Assembly: GCF_038738535.1 (NCBI RefSeq)
Contig: NZ_CP046128.1
Coordinates: 2,108,001 to 2,172,000, forward strand
Direction: 5' to 3'
Source of the DNA: Bacillus pumilus
GTDB lineage: Bacteria; Bacillota; Bacilli; Bacillales; Bacillaceae
Length of the DNA stretch: 64,000 bases
This document shows, piece after piece, positions 1 to 11,376 of this stretch. How positions within the stretch are numbered: the stretch's first letter is position 1; each line of letters opens with the position of its first letter. Under the pieces are notes generated by a model. The model saw only the letters and a list, made by a program, of their open reading frames with translations. It had not been told where the DNA came from and ran no database searches. Both the position numbers and the translations under genes were made by a program.

Positions 1-70
1 TAAAGCAAGCCGAGTTTGTCCAAATGATTGTATCAATACGACCAATTTTTGACAATGTTTTTTCAAAATA

Positions 71-101
71 AAAAAACGCCTCTTTGAAGAAACGTTTTTT
101 T
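71..101 (-). terminator. Terminator of spo0A
   Basis: An imperfect hairpin with AACG/CGTT arms around TTCTTCAAAGAGG is followed on the minus strand by a T run. It lies just after the spo0A stop codon. Bases 1-70 show no supported gene. Confidence 0.75.
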
Positions 102-112
102 ATGAAAATGAA

Positions 113-916
113 CTAGCTAGCTCTATGCTCTAAGCGCAGACGATCAGCTACCATCGCGATAAATTCAGAATTGGTTGGTTTCGCTTTAGACATGCTGACT
201 GTATAACCAAAGAGTGAAGAAATGGAATCGATGTTTCCTCTGCTCCAAGCAACTTCAATCGCATGGCGAATCGCTCGTTCTACCCTGCTGGCAGTCGTGT
301 TAAATTTCTTCGCGATGTCTGGGTACAACACTTTTGTGATGCTTCCGAGAAGCTCAATGTCATTGTACACCATCGAAATCGCTTCTCTTAAGTATAAATA
401 TCCTTTAATATGAGCGGGTACGCCAATCTCATGAATAATCGTCGTAATGCTCGCATCTAAGTTTTTACGTTTCGGTTCAGGTTTGTTCCGAAGGACACTG
501 TTTTGGATAGATGAAGATCGATGGGTGACTTGTGTGCCGTTTCCACTGACTTGACGAATATGACCGACTAGGTTTTCCATATCAAATGGCTTTAAGATGA
601 AATAGGATGCGCCCAAATCAACTGCTTTTTTCGTGACATCTTCTTGACCGAACGCCGTTAGCATAATCACACTTGGCTGTTTGGTCATGTCATTGTTTTC
701 ACGGAGGCGCTCCAGTACAGCAAGACCGTCTAAATGAGGCATGATAATATCTAAGAGGAGAACGTCGGGCTCTTTATCTTTAAATAATGTCAGACATTCC
801 TGGCCATTATACGCCACGCCAAGTACTTCCATATCTTCCTGTCCCTCAATATACTCTGTCAAAAGGCCAACAAGCTCTCGATTGTCATCAGCTACACACA
901 CTTTAATTTTCTCCAC
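113..916 (-). CDS. spo0A: Sporulation master response regulator Spo0A
   Basis: Spo0A is the phosphorelay-activated transcription factor that starts sporulation and also controls biofilm and competence genes. The 267-residue protein has a receiver domain (about 1-125) with acidic Asp10/Asp11, phosphoacceptor Asp56 in LLLDIIMP, Thr87 and Lys109. A long helical DNA-binding effector domain (about 150-267) contains the recognition segment [14 protein letters not shown]. The start is GTG, preceded by GGGGAGGAAAG. The length matches the B. subtilis protein. It stands alone downstream of spoIVB and behind its own promoter region carrying Spo0A boxes. Confidence 0.98.
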   Translation of the reverse strand: MEKIKVCVADDNRELVGLLTEYIEGQEDMEVLGVAYNGQECLTLFKDKEPDVLLLDIIMPHLDGLAVLERLRENNDMTKQPSVIMLTAFGQEDVTKKAVDLGASYFILKPFDMENLVGHIRQVSGNGTQVTHRSSSIQNSVLRNKPEPKRKNLDASITTIIHEIGVPAHIKGYLYLREAISMVYNDIELLGSITKVLYPDIAKKFNTTASRVERAIRHAIEVAWSRGNIDSISSLFGYTVSMSKAKPTNSEFIAMVADRLRLEHRAS

Positions 917-973
917 GTTCTTTCCTCCCCAATGTCGATTCCTTTAGTCTTTTGCATTTCTCTTCTGAGTGTT

Positions 974-1000
974 CAATTCGACAAAACCATGCTATCCCCT
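974..1000 (-). promoter_or_regulatory. spo0A sporulation promoter with Spo0A box
   Basis: Read on the minus strand, TTTGTCGAA (977-985) matches the Spo0A box core TTTGNCRAA. It overlaps a SigH-like arrangement: AGGGGAT upstream and GAAT downstream. In B. subtilis the SigH promoter of spo0A carries 0A boxes. Assignment of the exact promoter here is inference. Confidence 0.6.
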
Positions 1001-1104
1001 TTAAAAAACTTTAATTTTCCGAATAATAGAGCATTATCTAGCTTTTTCTACGTTTTTCTTAACGAATCGACGATTATTGCAATTTGACAACATGCTATTT
1101 TCCA

Positions 1105-1117
1105 TTTTGTCGAAAAA
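1105..1117 (+). promoter_or_regulatory. Spo0A box (0A box)
   Basis: TTTTGTCGAAAAA contains a perfect TTTGTCGAA core. It lies about 190 bases upstream of the spo0A start, in the opposite orientation to the box at 977-985. Together they fit autoregulation of spo0A. Confidence 0.7.
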
Positions 1118-1165
1118 TCTCTTTTTCCTTATTTTATAACATGATGGCAGAGAAAGAAAGGGGAG

Positions 1166-1196
1166 AAAAAAACTGCCGGGAGATTCGCGGCAGTTT
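1166..1196 (-). terminator. Terminator of spoIVB
   Basis: AAACTGCCG and CGGCAGTTT form a strong stem. On the minus strand it is followed by a run of seven T, directly after the spoIVB stop. Confidence 0.9.
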
Positions 1197-1201
1197 GATG
1201 A

Positions 1202-2479
1202 TCAGCTTGCTTTTTTGTTTTTTTGATAAAGATCGATTCCTGCTTCTGACAGCATCCATTCAATGTGTACGCCGTACCCGCTTGTCGGATCATTGACAAA
1301 TACGTGTGTGACCGCTCCAATGACCTTTCCGTTTTGGATGATGGGGCTTCCGCTCATGCCTTGGACGATACCGCCCGTTTTACTTAAAAGACGTTCATCT
1401 GTTATCTTCAATACCATCCCTTTTGTTGCCGGGAATTTCTGCGGTGTCGTGCTGACGATTTTAATATCAAACTTCTCCACTTTATCATGATCCACAACGG
1501 TTAAAATTTCTGCTGGACCTTCTTTTACTTCATTTGATAAAGCGACTGGAAGCGGTTTGTCTGATACATGATTTTCAAGCTTTTCGGTTAACGTACCAAA
1601 GATACCAAATGGGCTGTTGCGGGAGATATCCCCTATCGTTTTTCGTTCGGAAGAGAATCTCGCCAATTTTTCTCCAGGATTGCCTCCTGTGCCTTTTTCA
1701 ATTGATGTCACGGTTGATCTGACAATTTCACCATTGTTGACAACGATTGGTTTTTTTGTATCCATGTCAGAAATCACATGCCCAAGGGCACCATATTTTT
1801 TAGAAGATGGTTCAAAGAAGGTCATCGTGCCGATTCCTGCTGCGGAATCTCGAATGTAAAGACCAATTCGATAGGTGCCTTCACTTGCATCTTTTGCGGG
1901 TGTTAATGTTGTTTGAAAGGTTTTATGGTCTCTTTTTATGAGTAAACGAAGCGTTTCACCTGTTTTTCCTGCTTTCTGGATAAATGGGGTGAGGTCATTC
2001 ATTTTCTCCATCTTTTGACCATTGATTTCAATGATCATATCCCCTGATTGAATGCCTGCGGCTTCGCCTGGTGATTTTTTGCCGTCTGCTGTTGTGATTT
2101 GATGAAAACCTACAACGAGAACTCCTACTGAGTGGAGCTTGACGCCAATGGATTGTCCTCCAGGAACGACTTTTAATTCAGGGAGAACGTCGACTTTTGT
2201 TTTCTTAATAGGAAATCCTTTAAAATCATAAACAATTTCGGCTTTTCCCGCCTTTTGTCCTGTCACTTCAAGCTGATTCTTTTTCTCTGAAAGACTAAAG
2301 GCTTGTGAAGAAGCATTGGCTGACGCTTCTATTGATGTGTCAATTGAGTGCTTCTGTTTTTCAAATACAGCAACATTTGTTGGAATGCTGATGTATTCCT
2401 TCACTATGCTCATAAACCCTGTACTTATTAAAGAAACAAGGAGAATCACACCAATGGCTTTTCTCATCTTTTCGGGCAT
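1202..2479 (-). CDS. spoIVB: SpoIVB serine peptidase (sporulation checkpoint protease)
   Basis: SpoIVB is secreted from the forespore and cleaves SpoIVFA, which triggers pro-SigmaK processing in the mother cell. The 425-residue protein has an N-terminal membrane anchor (about 8-27), a PDZ domain (about 105-195) and an S55 peptidase domain. Catalytic Ser378 sits in QGMSGSP, the same position as the known B. subtilis residue, and a candidate His is in GALGHV. The length equals the B. subtilis protein. It lies between recN and spo0A, as in that species. Confidence 0.97.
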   Translation of the reverse strand: MPEKMRKAIGVILLVSLISTGFMSIVKEYISIPTNVAVFEKQKHSIDTSIEASANASSQAFSLSEKKNQLEVTGQKAGKAEIVYDFKGFPIKKTKVDVLPELKVVPGGQSIGVKLHSVGVLVVGFHQITTADGKKSPGEAAGIQSGDMIIEINGQKMEKMNDLTPFIQKAGKTGETLRLLIKRDHKTFQTTLTPAKDASEGTYRIGLYIRDSAAGIGTMTFFEPSSKKYGALGHVISDMDTKKPIVVNNGEIVRSTVTSIEKGTGGNPGEKLARFSSERKTIGDISRNSPFGIFGTLTEKLENHVSDKPLPVALSNEVKEGPAEILTVVDHDKVEKFDIKIVSTTPQKFPATKGMVLKITDERLLSKTGGIVQGMSGSPIIQNGKVIGAVTHVFVNDPTSGYGVHIEWMLSEAGIDLYQKNKKAS

Positions 2480-2654
2480 TCATTTTTCACTCTCCTCGCT
2501 CCTTACCCACACCAGAACACTCATGTTTTGGCTACATCTTTACTTTTGCCTTCTTCGCTAGGATTTATAACCGGCACCTATAGAAAATGATTGGATAAAT
2601 TGATAAAAGAAAAAGACGATTTCGCGGGTATATACAGCGATTTTGACACAATAT

Positions 2655-2682
2655 AAAAAAGGCAGCTGGTTTTTCAGCTACC
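2655..2682 (-). terminator. Terminator of recN
   Basis: GGTAGCTG/CAGCTGCC stem with an AAAA loop and a following T run on the minus strand. The hairpin overlaps the recN stop codon. Confidence 0.85.
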
Positions 2683-4411
2683 CTGTTGTTTTGACATCAT
2701 TTGCTTGATGCAGCAATTCTTTTGCGTGCTGTTTTGTCAGCTCAGTGACTTCCACACCCGCAATCATCCTGCCAATTTCACTCACTTTTTCTTCATGACT
2801 TAATGGTTTGACGCTCGTCAGTGTTCTGCCAGCTTTAGAGCGTTTAGAAATGAAGAGATGCGTGTCAGCCATTGCTGCTACTTGCGGGAGATGCGTAATG
2901 CAGAGCACTTGTGAGCCAGCTGCCACTTTGTAAATTTTTTCGGCAATCGCCTGTGCCACTCTGCCGCTTACGCCCGTATCCACCTCATCGAAAATAATGG
3001 ACGTGACTTCTTGTTTGGCTGAGAAAATACTTTTCACGGCGAGCATGACACGTGAAATTTCTCCACCCGAGGCTACTTTTGATAAAGATTTCATCGGTTC
3101 GCCTGTATTTGTAGAAATAACAAATTGTGCTTGGTCGATTCCGTTTTTTCCGAGCTGGACGGGCTTTCCATCTAGCAGCGGATAGTCCGTACTGCCAAAA
3201 GGCGCATACCGAATGGAAAAAGCTGTGTCAAACGATGACTTCTCCATATACAAATCCTTTAGTTCCGTTTGAATTTGCTTCGCTAGCTTTGTGGCCCATT
3301 TTTTACGAAGCTCCGAAACGTTGAGAGCTTCCAGCAGGGCATCACGGCTCATTGCATCCAGTTTGTTTTTAAGCGTCTGCAGGTGGCTGTCTCGATTTTG
3401 AATTTGATCTATTTCTTCTTCTATCTTCGCCGCATACTCCAAAATTTCCTCAACCGTTGTCCCATATTTTCGTTTTAACTGCTTCATTTCATTCAGCCTA
3501 GATTCAATAAAATCAAGACGTGCTGGGTCGAACTCTAATTGATCCAACATGCTTCGCATTTGGAACGTCGAATCCTCTAATAAGTAATAGGAGTTCGACA
3601 CTTGTTCGGATAGCTTTTTCAGATCGTCGTTGATCTCAGAAACCTGCTCGAGCTCGCTTGATGACATGCCAACCCAATCAAGTCCTCCCTGCTCATTGCG
3701 CAAGGCATTATATGCGTTTTGGAGTGAGGAAAAGATTTTTTCGTAGTTGCTGATCTGATGGCGCTCTTCTTGAAGCTTCTCATCTTCTCCCGGCTCTAAT
3801 TGTGCCGCTTCAATCTCCTCTAGCTGAAATTGCAGTAAATCTAACCGGTGCACCATCTCTTGCTCATTCTCAGAGAGCTGTTTTAGCTTTTGGGCTGTCT
3901 TTGTATATTGCTCATATGCTTCTTGATATTGTGACAAAGCAGGTGCAATTTCTTCTGCTCCAAATTGATCGAGCAAATGCAGATGATTTTCATCCTCCAT
4001 CAATAACTGGTTATCGTGCTGCCCATGTATATCGAGCAAAAGGCGTCCTACTTCGCGTAAAAGTGAGATCGTGACAAGTTTGCCATTGATGCGGCAGATG
4101 CTTTTTCCGTTATTGTTAATATCACGGCGAAGAATCATCATTTCATCCGATGCGTCAATTCCCTGCTCTTCGCACAAAGCAAATACAGGGTGATCGGCTG
4201 GCACTAGAAAAAGCCCCTCCAGCTCTGCCTTTTTTTCACCATAACGAACAAATTCAGACGACCCTCTCCCTCCTACAAGAAGTGAGACTGCGTCAATCAT
4301 GATGGATTTTCCAGCACCTGTTTCCCCTGTTAGGACTGTGAGTCCTTTTTCAAACGAAACCGTTAACTCTTCAATGATTGCAAAGTTTTTAATGGTTAGT
4401 TCTGCTAACAC
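2678..4411 (-). CDS. recN: DNA repair protein RecN
   Basis: RecN is an SMC-like ATPase that acts early at DNA double-strand breaks. The 577-residue protein has Walker A GETGAGKS at 29-36, two long coiled-coil stretches in the middle, an ABC-type signature near SKVASGGEISR and Walker B in SIIFDEVDTG. The length is typical. It starts 33 bases after argR ends, so the two are probably cotranscribed. Confidence 0.97.
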   Translation of the reverse strand: MLAELTIKNFAIIEELTVSFEKGLTVLTGETGAGKSIMIDAVSLLVGGRGSSEFVRYGEKKAELEGLFLVPADHPVFALCEEQGIDASDEMMILRRDINNNGKSICRINGKLVTISLLREVGRLLLDIHGQHDNQLLMEDENHLHLLDQFGAEEIAPALSQYQEAYEQYTKTAQKLKQLSENEQEMVHRLDLLQFQLEEIEAAQLEPGEDEKLQEERHQISNYEKIFSSLQNAYNALRNEQGGLDWVGMSSSELEQVSEINDDLKKLSEQVSNSYYLLEDSTFQMRSMLDQLEFDPARLDFIESRLNEMKQLKRKYGTTVEEILEYAAKIEEEIDQIQNRDSHLQTLKNKLDAMSRDALLEALNVSELRKKWATKLAKQIQTELKDLYMEKSSFDTAFSIRYAPFGSTDYPLLDGKPVQLGKNGIDQAQFVISTNTGEPMKSLSKVASGGEISRVMLAVKSIFSAKQEVTSIIFDEVDTGVSGRVAQAIAEKIYKVAAGSQVLCITHLPQVAAMADTHLFISKRSKAGRTLTSVKPLSHEEKVSEIGRMIAGVEVTELTKQHAKELLHQANDVKTTG

Positions 4412-4444
4412 TCATTTGACACCTCTTTTTGTAAACCTGATTCT

Positions 4445-4894
4445 TTATAGAAGCTCTAAAATTTTGCTCGAAACTGTCTCCGTATCATCTGGTGTGCGGC
4501 AAATGATCAAAATGGTATCATCTCCGCAAATGGTTCCCATGATTTCTTCCCAATCTAAATTATCCATTAAAGCCCCAATGGCCTGAGCATTACCGGGCAT
4601 GGTTTTGAGGACGATTAAATGACTGGCAGCATCCATTTTGATAAATGCATCCATTAAGGATCGCTTCAGTTTAGACAACGGGTTAAACCGCTGATCCGCA
4701 GGAAGACTGTATTTATATGTTCCATTGTTCGTCGGCACTTTCACTAAATGCAATTCTTTAATATCTCTTGAAACGGTCGCTTGTGTGATGTTATATCCAT
4801 CGGCTTTTAAAATATCGACTAGTTCATCCTGTGTTTCAATCTCTTGGCCCGCAATGATTTCTCTAATCTTAATATGCCTTTGACCTTTATTCAT
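4445..4894 (-). CDS. argR: Arginine repressor ArgR/AhrC
   Basis: Hexameric arginine-dependent regulator that represses arginine biosynthesis and activates catabolism. In its 149 residues an N-terminal winged helix (about 1-70, with [16 protein letters not shown]) is followed by a C-terminal oligomerisation and arginine-binding domain with the [12 protein letters not shown] segment. A GGGGGG-rich ribosome binding site precedes the ATG. It sits immediately upstream of recN. In B. subtilis the gene is called ahrC. Confidence 0.96.
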   Translation of the reverse strand: MNKGQRHIKIREIIAGQEIETQDELVDILKADGYNITQATVSRDIKELHLVKVPTNNGTYKYSLPADQRFNPLSKLKRSLMDAFIKMDAASHLIVLKTMPGNAQAIGALMDNLDWEEIMGTICGDDTILIICRTPDDTETVSSKILELL

Positions 4895-5011
4895 GTTTGA
4901 CCCCCCTAGGCGTTTGATCTCAGTTTGTCTTTACGTTCTATGTTATATGAACCACAGTTCAAAAAACAAGCATTACGTGAGAAACGGTCAATTCTCGTCT
5001 TTTGACCATGT

Positions 5012-5045
5012 AAAAAGGAATAATAGCGAGCTATTATTCCTTTTG
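5012..5045. terminator. Palindromic terminator after the tlyA-family gene
   Basis: GGAATAATAG/CTATTATTCC forms a 10-bp perfect stem with a CGAG loop, flanked by A and T runs. It separates the tlyA-family gene from argR and can work in both directions. Confidence 0.9.
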
Positions 5046-5056
5046 TTTCGATGATC

Positions 5057-5911
5057 TCATGTGTCAGCCGGCTCAGGGCTGTTTTTCTTTTCTTTCAATA
5101 CCGAATGGGCTTCCTTGACGACCTTTTCAAGCTCTGAAGCCGGAAGTGCCGCATTCTCTTCTTGATCGGGATGAAGCACTAAATGAAGAAGGAACTCAAT
5201 ATTCCCGTCTCCACCAGTAATAGGCGAAAATGATACATCCTTTACATCATAGCCTTCTTTTGCAGCAAATTGATTCATCTCTTCGAGTACACCAAGGTGG
5301 ACAGACGGATCTCGCACAATTCCTTTTTTCCCAACAAGCTCTCTGCCTGCTTCAAATTGAGGCTTGACGAGTGCAATACAGTCTCCGCCCGGGACAAGAA
5401 TGTGCTTTAAAGCCGGCAGGATGAGTTTAAGTGAAATAAAAGAGACATCAATTGATGCTACTTCTGGCAACCCTTCAGTAAAATCTGCTGGGACGGAGTG
5501 ACGGAAATTGGTGCGCTCCATGACGATTACCCTGTCATCCTGCCTTAATTTCCACGCAAGCTGATTGTAGCCAACATCAACAGCATATGATTTGACCGCT
5601 CCATTTTGAAGAGCACAATCTGTAAATCCGCCTGTTGATGAACCAATATCAATTAGCAATTTCCCTTCAACGGTTAAGTCGAATTCTTTTAGTGCTTTTT
5701 CGAGCTTTAACCCGCCACGGCTCACATATTTCAGAGGGTTCCCCTTCACAGTGAGCGGAGTATCACGAGCGATTTTCTCACCTGGTTTATCCAAACGGTT
5801 TTCATTTGAGTAAACGATTCCTGCCATGATGGCACGCTTTGCTTTCTCTCTCGTTTCCATTAGTCCTTGTTCGACTAATAAAACGTCAAGTCGTTCTTTC
5901 TTTGATGTCAT
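5057..5911 (-). CDS. yqxC: TlyA-family rRNA methyltransferase (YqxC)
   Basis: Predicted 2'-O-methyltransferase or haemolysin A-like RNA methylase. The 284-residue protein has an N-terminal S4 RNA-binding domain (about 5-65, [19 protein letters not shown]) and an FtsJ-type Rossmann methyltransferase domain with the SAM loop [14 protein letters not shown]. The stop of dxs overlaps its start by 4 bases, so it is in the dxs operon. Target rRNA specificity is known for mycobacterial TlyA, not shown here. Confidence 0.93.
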   Translation of the reverse strand: MTSKKERLDVLLVEQGLMETREKAKRAIMAGIVYSNENRLDKPGEKIARDTPLTVKGNPLKYVSRGGLKLEKALKEFDLTVEGKLLIDIGSSTGGFTDCALQNGAVKSYAVDVGYNQLAWKLRQDDRVIVMERTNFRHSVPADFTEGLPEVASIDVSFISLKLILPALKHILVPGGDCIALVKPQFEAGRELVGKKGIVRDPSVHLGVLEEMNQFAAKEGYDVKDVSFSPITGGDGNIEFLLHLVLHPDQEENAALPASELEKVVKEAHSVLKEKKNSPEPADT

Positions 5912-7809
5912 GATCCAATTCCTTTTCTTGGTGCTGCGGGAAGCAGGTCACGTAAAGTGTCAGCAACCTGTGCCTTCGTCAGACCAATTTCTTCAAGCAG
6001 GGCATCAACACTTCCATGCTCAATAAATTCATCTGGAATGCCCATACGTTCTACTTTGATATGTGAAGCTTTCTTATCGTGTATATATTCTAAGACGCTG
6101 CTGCCAAATCCGCCTTGGAGCACTGCTTCTTCAATCGTTAAAATCGGAATGCCTTCAGAAAGGATGTCATTTAACATCGCTTCATCAAGGGGCTTAATAA
6201 ACCGAGCGTTGACGACACGAATCGATTTCCCTTCTTTTTGAAGTTCTTCTGCTGCTTGGAGCGCCATTTTAATCGTCGTACCAAATGTTAAAATCACGGC
6301 ATCCTTCCCTGGACGAAGAACCTCCCAGGACCCAATCGGAATGGTTTTCAGCTGTTCATCCATTTTGACACCCAGCCCATTACCGCGCGGGAAGCGCATA
6401 GCAATAGGACCGTCATCGTACTGAATGGCTGTATTGACCATGTGCTGTCCTTCATTTTCATCTTTTGGCATCATAAGTACCATATTCGGCATATGACGCA
6501 TAAAGGAAATATCAAACACACCTTGATGGGTTTCTCCATCTGCACCGACAAGTCCCGCACGATCAATGCCAATAAATACGTTGAGGTTCTGACGGCAAAT
6601 ATCGTGCAGCACTTGGTCATAGGCTCTTTGCAGGAACGTTGAATAAATCGCTAAAAATGGCTTCATGTCCTGCGTCGCAAGCCCAGCTGCCATTGTGGCT
6701 GCATGCTGCTCGGCAATTCCTACATCAAACATCCGCTCTGGAAATTCCTTCGCAAAGCCTTCAAGCTTTGAACCAACAGGCATCGCAGGCGTGATCGCAA
6801 CAATCCGCTCATCTTCCCGTGCCAGCTTTCTGACCGTTTCACTGACGAGACCACTCCAAGACGGAGCTGCTGCTGCCGGTTTTACAAAATCACCGGTATC
6901 GATTTTGTATGGACCCGTACCGTGCCAAGTCCCGATTTTATCGGATTCTGCCGGCTGGTAGCCTTTTCCTTTTTTCGTGATGACATGCAGAAGAACTGGA
7001 CCTTTTGTTTTCTTTGCATATTCAAGATTTTCAAAAAGATCTTCATACGAATGTCCATCGACAGGACCTAAGTAAGTAAATCCCATTTCCTCAAAAAACA
7101 TGCCAGATACAAGTAAATATTTGAGGCTGTCTTTGATCCGCTCTGCTGTAGCAGCAAGCTTTCCGCCTACGGCTGGAATGCGCTTGAATAAATATTCGAG
7201 TTCGTCCTTTACCCATTGGTATTTGCCAGCTGTGCGCAATCTGCCAAGCATTGTGTGAATCGCACCGACGTTTGGTGCGATACTCATTTCATTGTCGTTT
7301 AGGATCACTATCATATCTTTCTTTTCATCACCGATATGATTCAAGGCTTCCAGCGCCATACCTCCGGTTAGTGCGCCGTCTCCGATAATAGGCAGAATAT
7401 ATTCATCTGTCCCTTTGATATCCCGCGCTGCCGCCATACCCATCGCGCCAGATAACGAGGTGGAACTGTGACCTGTCTCCCAAACATCATGCTCGCTTTC
7501 ATTTCGTTTAGGAAAACCGCAAAGCCCTTTATATTGACGAAGTGTATCAAACTCCGCCCCTCTTCCCGTTAACAGCTTATGAACGTAAGACTGATGTCCA
7601 ACATCCCAGAGAAATTTGTCTTTTGGGCTGTCAAATACTTTATGAAGCGCAACAGTCAGTTCAACGACTCCCAGGTTCGGACCGATATGCCCGCCAGAGT
7701 TAGCTAAGGACTCAATTAAAAACATGCGAATGTCAGCACTAAGCTCCTCTAATTCTGCATTTGACATTCCTTTTAGAAACGTTGGATTTTTTATTGATAA
7801 AAGATCCAA
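5908..7809 (-). CDS. dxs: 1-deoxy-D-xylulose-5-phosphate synthase
   Basis: Joins pyruvate and glyceraldehyde 3-phosphate to make DXP, the first step of the MEP isoprenoid pathway, with thiamine pyrophosphate. The 633-residue, three-domain transketolase-like protein has the conserved GHQSY segment, the cofactor motif [15 protein letters not shown] and [13 protein letters not shown] in the central domain. The length is usual for the family. It follows ispA, which acts later in the same pathway, after a 150-base gap. Confidence 0.97.
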   Translation of the reverse strand: MDLLSIKNPTFLKGMSNAELEELSADIRMFLIESLANSGGHIGPNLGVVELTVALHKVFDSPKDKFLWDVGHQSYVHKLLTGRGAEFDTLRQYKGLCGFPKRNESEHDVWETGHSSTSLSGAMGMAAARDIKGTDEYILPIIGDGALTGGMALEALNHIGDEKKDMIVILNDNEMSIAPNVGAIHTMLGRLRTAGKYQWVKDELEYLFKRIPAVGGKLAATAERIKDSLKYLLVSGMFFEEMGFTYLGPVDGHSYEDLFENLEYAKKTKGPVLLHVITKKGKGYQPAESDKIGTWHGTGPYKIDTGDFVKPAAAAPSWSGLVSETVRKLAREDERIVAITPAMPVGSKLEGFAKEFPERMFDVGIAEQHAATMAAGLATQDMKPFLAIYSTFLQRAYDQVLHDICRQNLNVFIGIDRAGLVGADGETHQGVFDISFMRHMPNMVLMMPKDENEGQHMVNTAIQYDDGPIAMRFPRGNGLGVKMDEQLKTIPIGSWEVLRPGKDAVILTFGTTIKMALQAAEELQKEGKSIRVVNARFIKPLDEAMLNDILSEGIPILTIEEAVLQGGFGSSVLEYIHDKKASHIKVERMGIPDEFIEHGSVDALLEEIGLTKAQVADTLRDLLPAAPRKGIGS

Positions 7810-7959
7810 TTAGGATCAACTCGCTTTCAACAAAATTTCTATATACATATATAATGCCTTATTCCTTTGAAAACCAATGCGGAATAAGAGTTGTCTCATC
7901 ATGATAAACTGTTTACAGTTTACCACAATTGCTCGAGGACCCTCAAATCTAGGCTGTTT

Positions 7960-8850
7960 TTAATGATCTCTTGAGGCAATCAGATCACATAAATCATGCA
8001 GCAATTGCTGCTCTAATTGAAGATTTGAGACAATTTCTTTTGCACGTGTGATGTGCTCATGCAGTTTTTCTTTTGCTCCTGAAAGCGTTAATAAAGAAGG
8101 ATATGTCGACTTTTCATTTGCTGTATCAGAGCCGACCCGTTTTCCGATTTTCTCTTCGCTTCCTTCGAGATCTAAAATGTCATCACGGATTTGAAACGCA
8201 ATGCCAATATGATAGCTGAATTCCCTTAGCTTTTCGATATCGTCATCTGATGCTCCTGCCAGCATTGCACCTGCTGCGACGCTGAACGTAAGAAGCTTTC
8301 CTGTTTTACGGGCGTGAATGGATTCGAGTTCAGCAAGCGATACTTGTTTTTGCTCTGCTTCCATGTCGTCAAATTGACCGCCAACCATTCCTAGTGCACC
8401 TGCTGACTTTACAAGCTCATCCACAATTCTGAGCTTTTTGTCAGCTGAGACGCTGCTAGACAGCTGTGATGTAATCAGGCGGAAGCTTTCTGTTAAAAGG
8501 GCATCACCTGCGAGAACCGCTGTTGCTTCTCCGTACACTTTATGATTTGTCGGTATTCCTCTGCGAAGGTCATCGTCGTCCATGCAAGGAAGGTCGTCAT
8601 GTATCAATGAATACGTATGAATCATCTCAACTGCACAGCCGACAGGTATACCGTCTTCTTCGTTTTTACCGTAGGCATGTAATAGAGCAAGAACGAGAAC
8701 AGGTCGAAGCCTTTTCCCGCCCGCTTTAAGAGAATAGAGCATAGAAGATTTCAGGTCTTCTGGAATCGTCAATTCCTGAACATATGTAAATAAATAATCT
8801 TCAATGACCTGTTTTCGTGTTGTTAAAAATTCATTTAAATTACTTGTCAC
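7960..8850 (-). CDS. ispA: Farnesyl/geranyl diphosphate synthase IspA
   Basis: Trans-isoprenyl diphosphate synthase that condenses IPP with allylic diphosphates. It has the first aspartate-rich motif [10 protein letters not shown] and the second motif DDILD, plus GGKRLRP near the N terminus. I chose GTG at 8850 because AAGGAGG is 9 bases upstream. The ATG at 8856 is in frame but only 3 bases from that site. The gene overlaps the end of xseB, so it belongs to the xseA-xseB-ispA group. Confidence 0.95.
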   Translation of the reverse strand: MTSNLNEFLTTRKQVIEDYLFTYVQELTIPEDLKSSMLYSLKAGGKRLRPVLVLALLHAYGKNEEDGIPVGCAVEMIHTYSLIHDDLPCMDDDDLRRGIPTNHKVYGEATAVLAGDALLTESFRLITSQLSSSVSADKKLRIVDELVKSAGALGMVGGQFDDMEAEQKQVSLAELESIHARKTGKLLTFSVAAGAMLAGASDDDIEKLREFSYHIGIAFQIRDDILDLEGSEEKIGKRVGSDTANEKSTYPSLLTLSGAKEKLHEHITRAKEIVSNLQLEQQLLHDLCDLIASRDH

Positions 8851-9100
8851 CAGCATCTGCCTCCTTCACTGAGAAGGGAGCCAGCTCACCGTCCTCTTTT
8901 AAAATGAAATCCATTTGCTTTTCAACATGCTGTAATTTTTCATGACAAAGCTTCGAAAGGGTCATGCCTTCTTGGAAATAATGAATGGCCTGTTCAAGTG
9001 GTACATCTCCTTCTTCGAGCTTTCCCACAATCTCCTCAAGACCTTTCATCGCCTCTTCAAATGTCATTTGTTCTTCTTTTTGTTTATTGGATTCTGTCAT
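8840..9100 (-). CDS. xseB: Exodeoxyribonuclease VII small subunit
   Basis: Small subunit of exonuclease VII, which degrades single-stranded DNA from both ends. The 86-residue, acidic, helical protein has the family segment [22 protein letters not shown]. Its start overlaps the xseA stop by 4 bases, implying coupled translation with its partner. Confidence 0.95.
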   Translation of the reverse strand: MTESNKQKEEQMTFEEAMKGLEEIVGKLEEGDVPLEQAIHYFQEGMTLSKLCHEKLQHVEKQMDFILKEDGELAPFSVKEADAGDK

Positions 9101-10443
9101 GATGATTGCCCCTCCTTCTCAATAACCTCACAAATCAGACGTCCATCCTTCATCGTGATGGTCAGCTGATCTTTCGTCTCTACTTGGTTCACACTTTTTA
9201 TCAGTTCATCTTCTTTATAGGCTAAACTGTAGCCTCTTTCCATCACTTGAAGTGGATTTAATGCATTTAGTTTACCAAGAACCGATTGGAACTGCGAATG
9301 AATTGTTTTCATTTGCACATTCATGCTGCGGATGAGCTGTTCTGTTTCATTGGCGTGGCGTTTTTTCGCCTGAAGCAGCTGCTCTTTAGGATGAAGCGGC
9401 TTCAGCCTGTAAGTCTGGCGGTCTAGTTGACTGCGCTTTTGCTCAATTTGTCTCGTCAGCTGTTTTTGAAAACGGTCAAATACCAAATCGAATTGCTGCT
9501 CTTTTTGCTCCTGTAATCGTTTTGGAAAACGGAAGGCATAAGAGGATTGCAGCGCCACAAGACGGTCCTTCGCTTGTGAGGTTCGATTCTTTACGGCTCT
9601 TGTTAGCCGTATATCGATTGATTTGATTCGTTCAATTAAATCGGTCGTGCTTGGAACAGCTAACTCGGCTGCTCCTGTTGGTGTGGGTGCTCTCATGTCT
9701 GCAGTGAAATCACTGATCGTAAAGTCTGTTTCGTGCCCAACTGCAGATATGATTGGAATGTCTGATGCGAAGATAGCCCTTGCGACAGCTTCTTCATTAA
9801 AGGCCCAAAGTTCTTCAATCGAACCGCCTCCTCTTCCGACAATCAAGACATCACAGAGCTGTTTTTCATTTGCTTCCTGGATCCGTTCTACGATTGAACG
9901 GGTCGCATGTTCACCTTGAACGAGCGCCGGAAGCACAATGATTTTCGCCTGTTGATAGCGCCGATTGATGGTCGTAATGACATCTCGAACAGCTGCTCCT
10001 GTTGGAGACGTAATCACACCAACAACTTCTGGATATTCAGGAATTGTTTTTTTATAGCGCGCATCAAATAAGCCTTCACTTGCCAGCTTTTTCTTCAGCT
10101 CTTCATAAGCAAGATGAAGAGCACCAACACCATCAGGCTGCATTTCTTTTGCATATAATTGATAATTTCCGCTTGGTTCATATACTTGAATCCCGCCTCG
10201 TACAAACACCTTCATTCCGCTCTTAGGTGAAAAAGGCAGCTTAGACGCAGAGCGCTGGAACATGACAGCTTGCATGCGTGCGTTTTCGTCTTTTAAGGTG
10301 AAGTACACATGTCCTCTTGAATGAATCTTTACATTGGATAGCTCACCTTTGATCCAAATATCTTCTAAATGCGGATCAACATCAAATTTTCTTTTTATGT
10401 ATTTTGTAAGGGCTGTGACCGTCACAAAGGCTTTTTCACTCAT
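9097..10443 (-). CDS. xseA: Exodeoxyribonuclease VII large subunit
   Basis: Catalytic subunit of exonuclease VII. It has an N-terminal OB fold ([20 protein letters not shown]), a central catalytic region with [16 protein letters not shown] and [10 protein letters not shown], and a coiled-coil C terminus. I place the start at the ATG at 10443 (448 residues) because GAGGAGG lies 8 bases upstream. An in-frame start at 10473 would add ten residues not expected for the family. Confidence 0.96.
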   Translation of the reverse strand: MSEKAFVTVTALTKYIKRKFDVDPHLEDIWIKGELSNVKIHSRGHVYFTLKDENARMQAVMFQRSASKLPFSPKSGMKVFVRGGIQVYEPSGNYQLYAKEMQPDGVGALHLAYEELKKKLASEGLFDARYKKTIPEYPEVVGVITSPTGAAVRDVITTINRRYQQAKIIVLPALVQGEHATRSIVERIQEANEKQLCDVLIVGRGGGSIEELWAFNEEAVARAIFASDIPIISAVGHETDFTISDFTADMRAPTPTGAAELAVPSTTDLIERIKSIDIRLTRAVKNRTSQAKDRLVALQSSYAFRFPKRLQEQKEQQFDLVFDRFQKQLTRQIEQKRSQLDRQTYRLKPLHPKEQLLQAKKRHANETEQLIRSMNVQMKTIHSQFQSVLGKLNALNPLQVMERGYSLAYKEDELIKSVNQVETKDQLTITMKDGRLICEVIEKEGQSS

Positions 10444-10470
10444 GACGTATTCCTCCTCTTCAAAAACGCA

Positions 10471-10505
10471 CATTCATCCACCAGCAGCATGCAGGTGGAT
10501 GAATG
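10471..10505 (-). terminator. Hairpin between folD and xseA
   Basis: Twelve-base perfect arms CATTCATCCACC and GGTGGATGAATG are separated by 11 bases. On the minus strand they are followed by TGCG and TTTTT. This could be an intercistronic attenuator between folD and xseA rather than a full terminator. Confidence 0.65.
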
Positions 10506-10513
10506 GATAAAGC

Positions 10514-11365
10514 TTATGCTAATGTACGTTTTGCTGATTTAACCGTATTATGTGCAAGCATCGTAATCGTCATTGGACCGACTCCGCCAGGGACTGGTGT
10601 GATATAAGAAGCTTTTTCTTTTGCCTCTTCAAAATCAACATCTCCAACAAGCTTCCCAGAATCCAAACGATTGACTCCTACATCGATAACAATAGCGCCT
10701 TCTTTAATTTGGTCAGCTTTAATAAAGTTTGCTCGACCGACGGCAACAACTAAAATGTCCGCTTTTAACGTATGTTCTGAAATATTCGCTGTTCTTGAAT
10801 GGCAGTAAGTAACCGTTGCGTTTTCGTTTAACAGCAATTGCCCTACTGGTTTGCCGACAATATTGCTGCGTCCGACAACAACGACTTCTTTTCCAGAAAG
10901 ATTAACACCCGTTTTGTTTAGTAATTCAACAATACCTGCTGGTGTACATGGAAGGAATGTGTCCTCCCCAAGGAGCATTTTCCCGATATTCAATGGATGG
11001 AAACCATCAACATCTTTTTCAGGTGAAATACGTTCAATAACGGCTTTTTCAGAAATATGTTTTGGCAGTGGAAGCTGAACAAGAATCCCGTGGAATTGGT
11101 CGTTTGCATTGTACTGATCAATCAGCTGAAGCAATTCTTCTTCTGTTAAAGAAGCTTCTAAATGATCAAGCTGGAAATGCATCCCCATTGCTTCTGCTGC
11201 TTTCTTCTTCCCGCGTACGTAAGAAAGTGAAGCCGGATCATCACCGATTAGAATAACGGCAAGACCAGGTGTGACACCTTTTTGTTTTAGCTCTTCTACT
11301 TCTTTTGCTAATTGCTCACGCTTTTCTTTTGCTGTTTCTTTCCCATCGATGATTGTTGCTGTCAT
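10514..11365 (-). CDS. folD: Methylenetetrahydrofolate dehydrogenase/cyclohydrolase FolD
   Basis: Bifunctional enzyme that interconverts 5,10-methylene-, methenyl- and 10-formyl-tetrahydrofolate with NADP. In its 283 residues, the catalytic region includes [14 protein letters not shown] with the key lysine and the QLPLPKH segment. The Rossmann domain has [17 protein letters not shown], and [10 protein letters not shown] lies near the C terminus. It directly follows nusB, 11 bases away. Confidence 0.97.
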   Translation of the reverse strand: MTATIIDGKETAKEKREQLAKEVEELKQKGVTPGLAVILIGDDPASLSYVRGKKKAAEAMGMHFQLDHLEASLTEEELLQLIDQYNANDQFHGILVQLPLPKHISEKAVIERISPEKDVDGFHPLNIGKMLLGEDTFLPCTPAGIVELLNKTGVNLSGKEVVVVGRSNIVGKPVGQLLLNENATVTYCHSRTANISEHTLKADILVVAVGRANFIKADQIKEGAIVIDVGVNRLDSGKLVGDVDFEEAKEKASYITPVPGGVGPMTITMLAHNTVKSAKRTLA

Positions 11366-11376
11366 GTCGAATCCTC

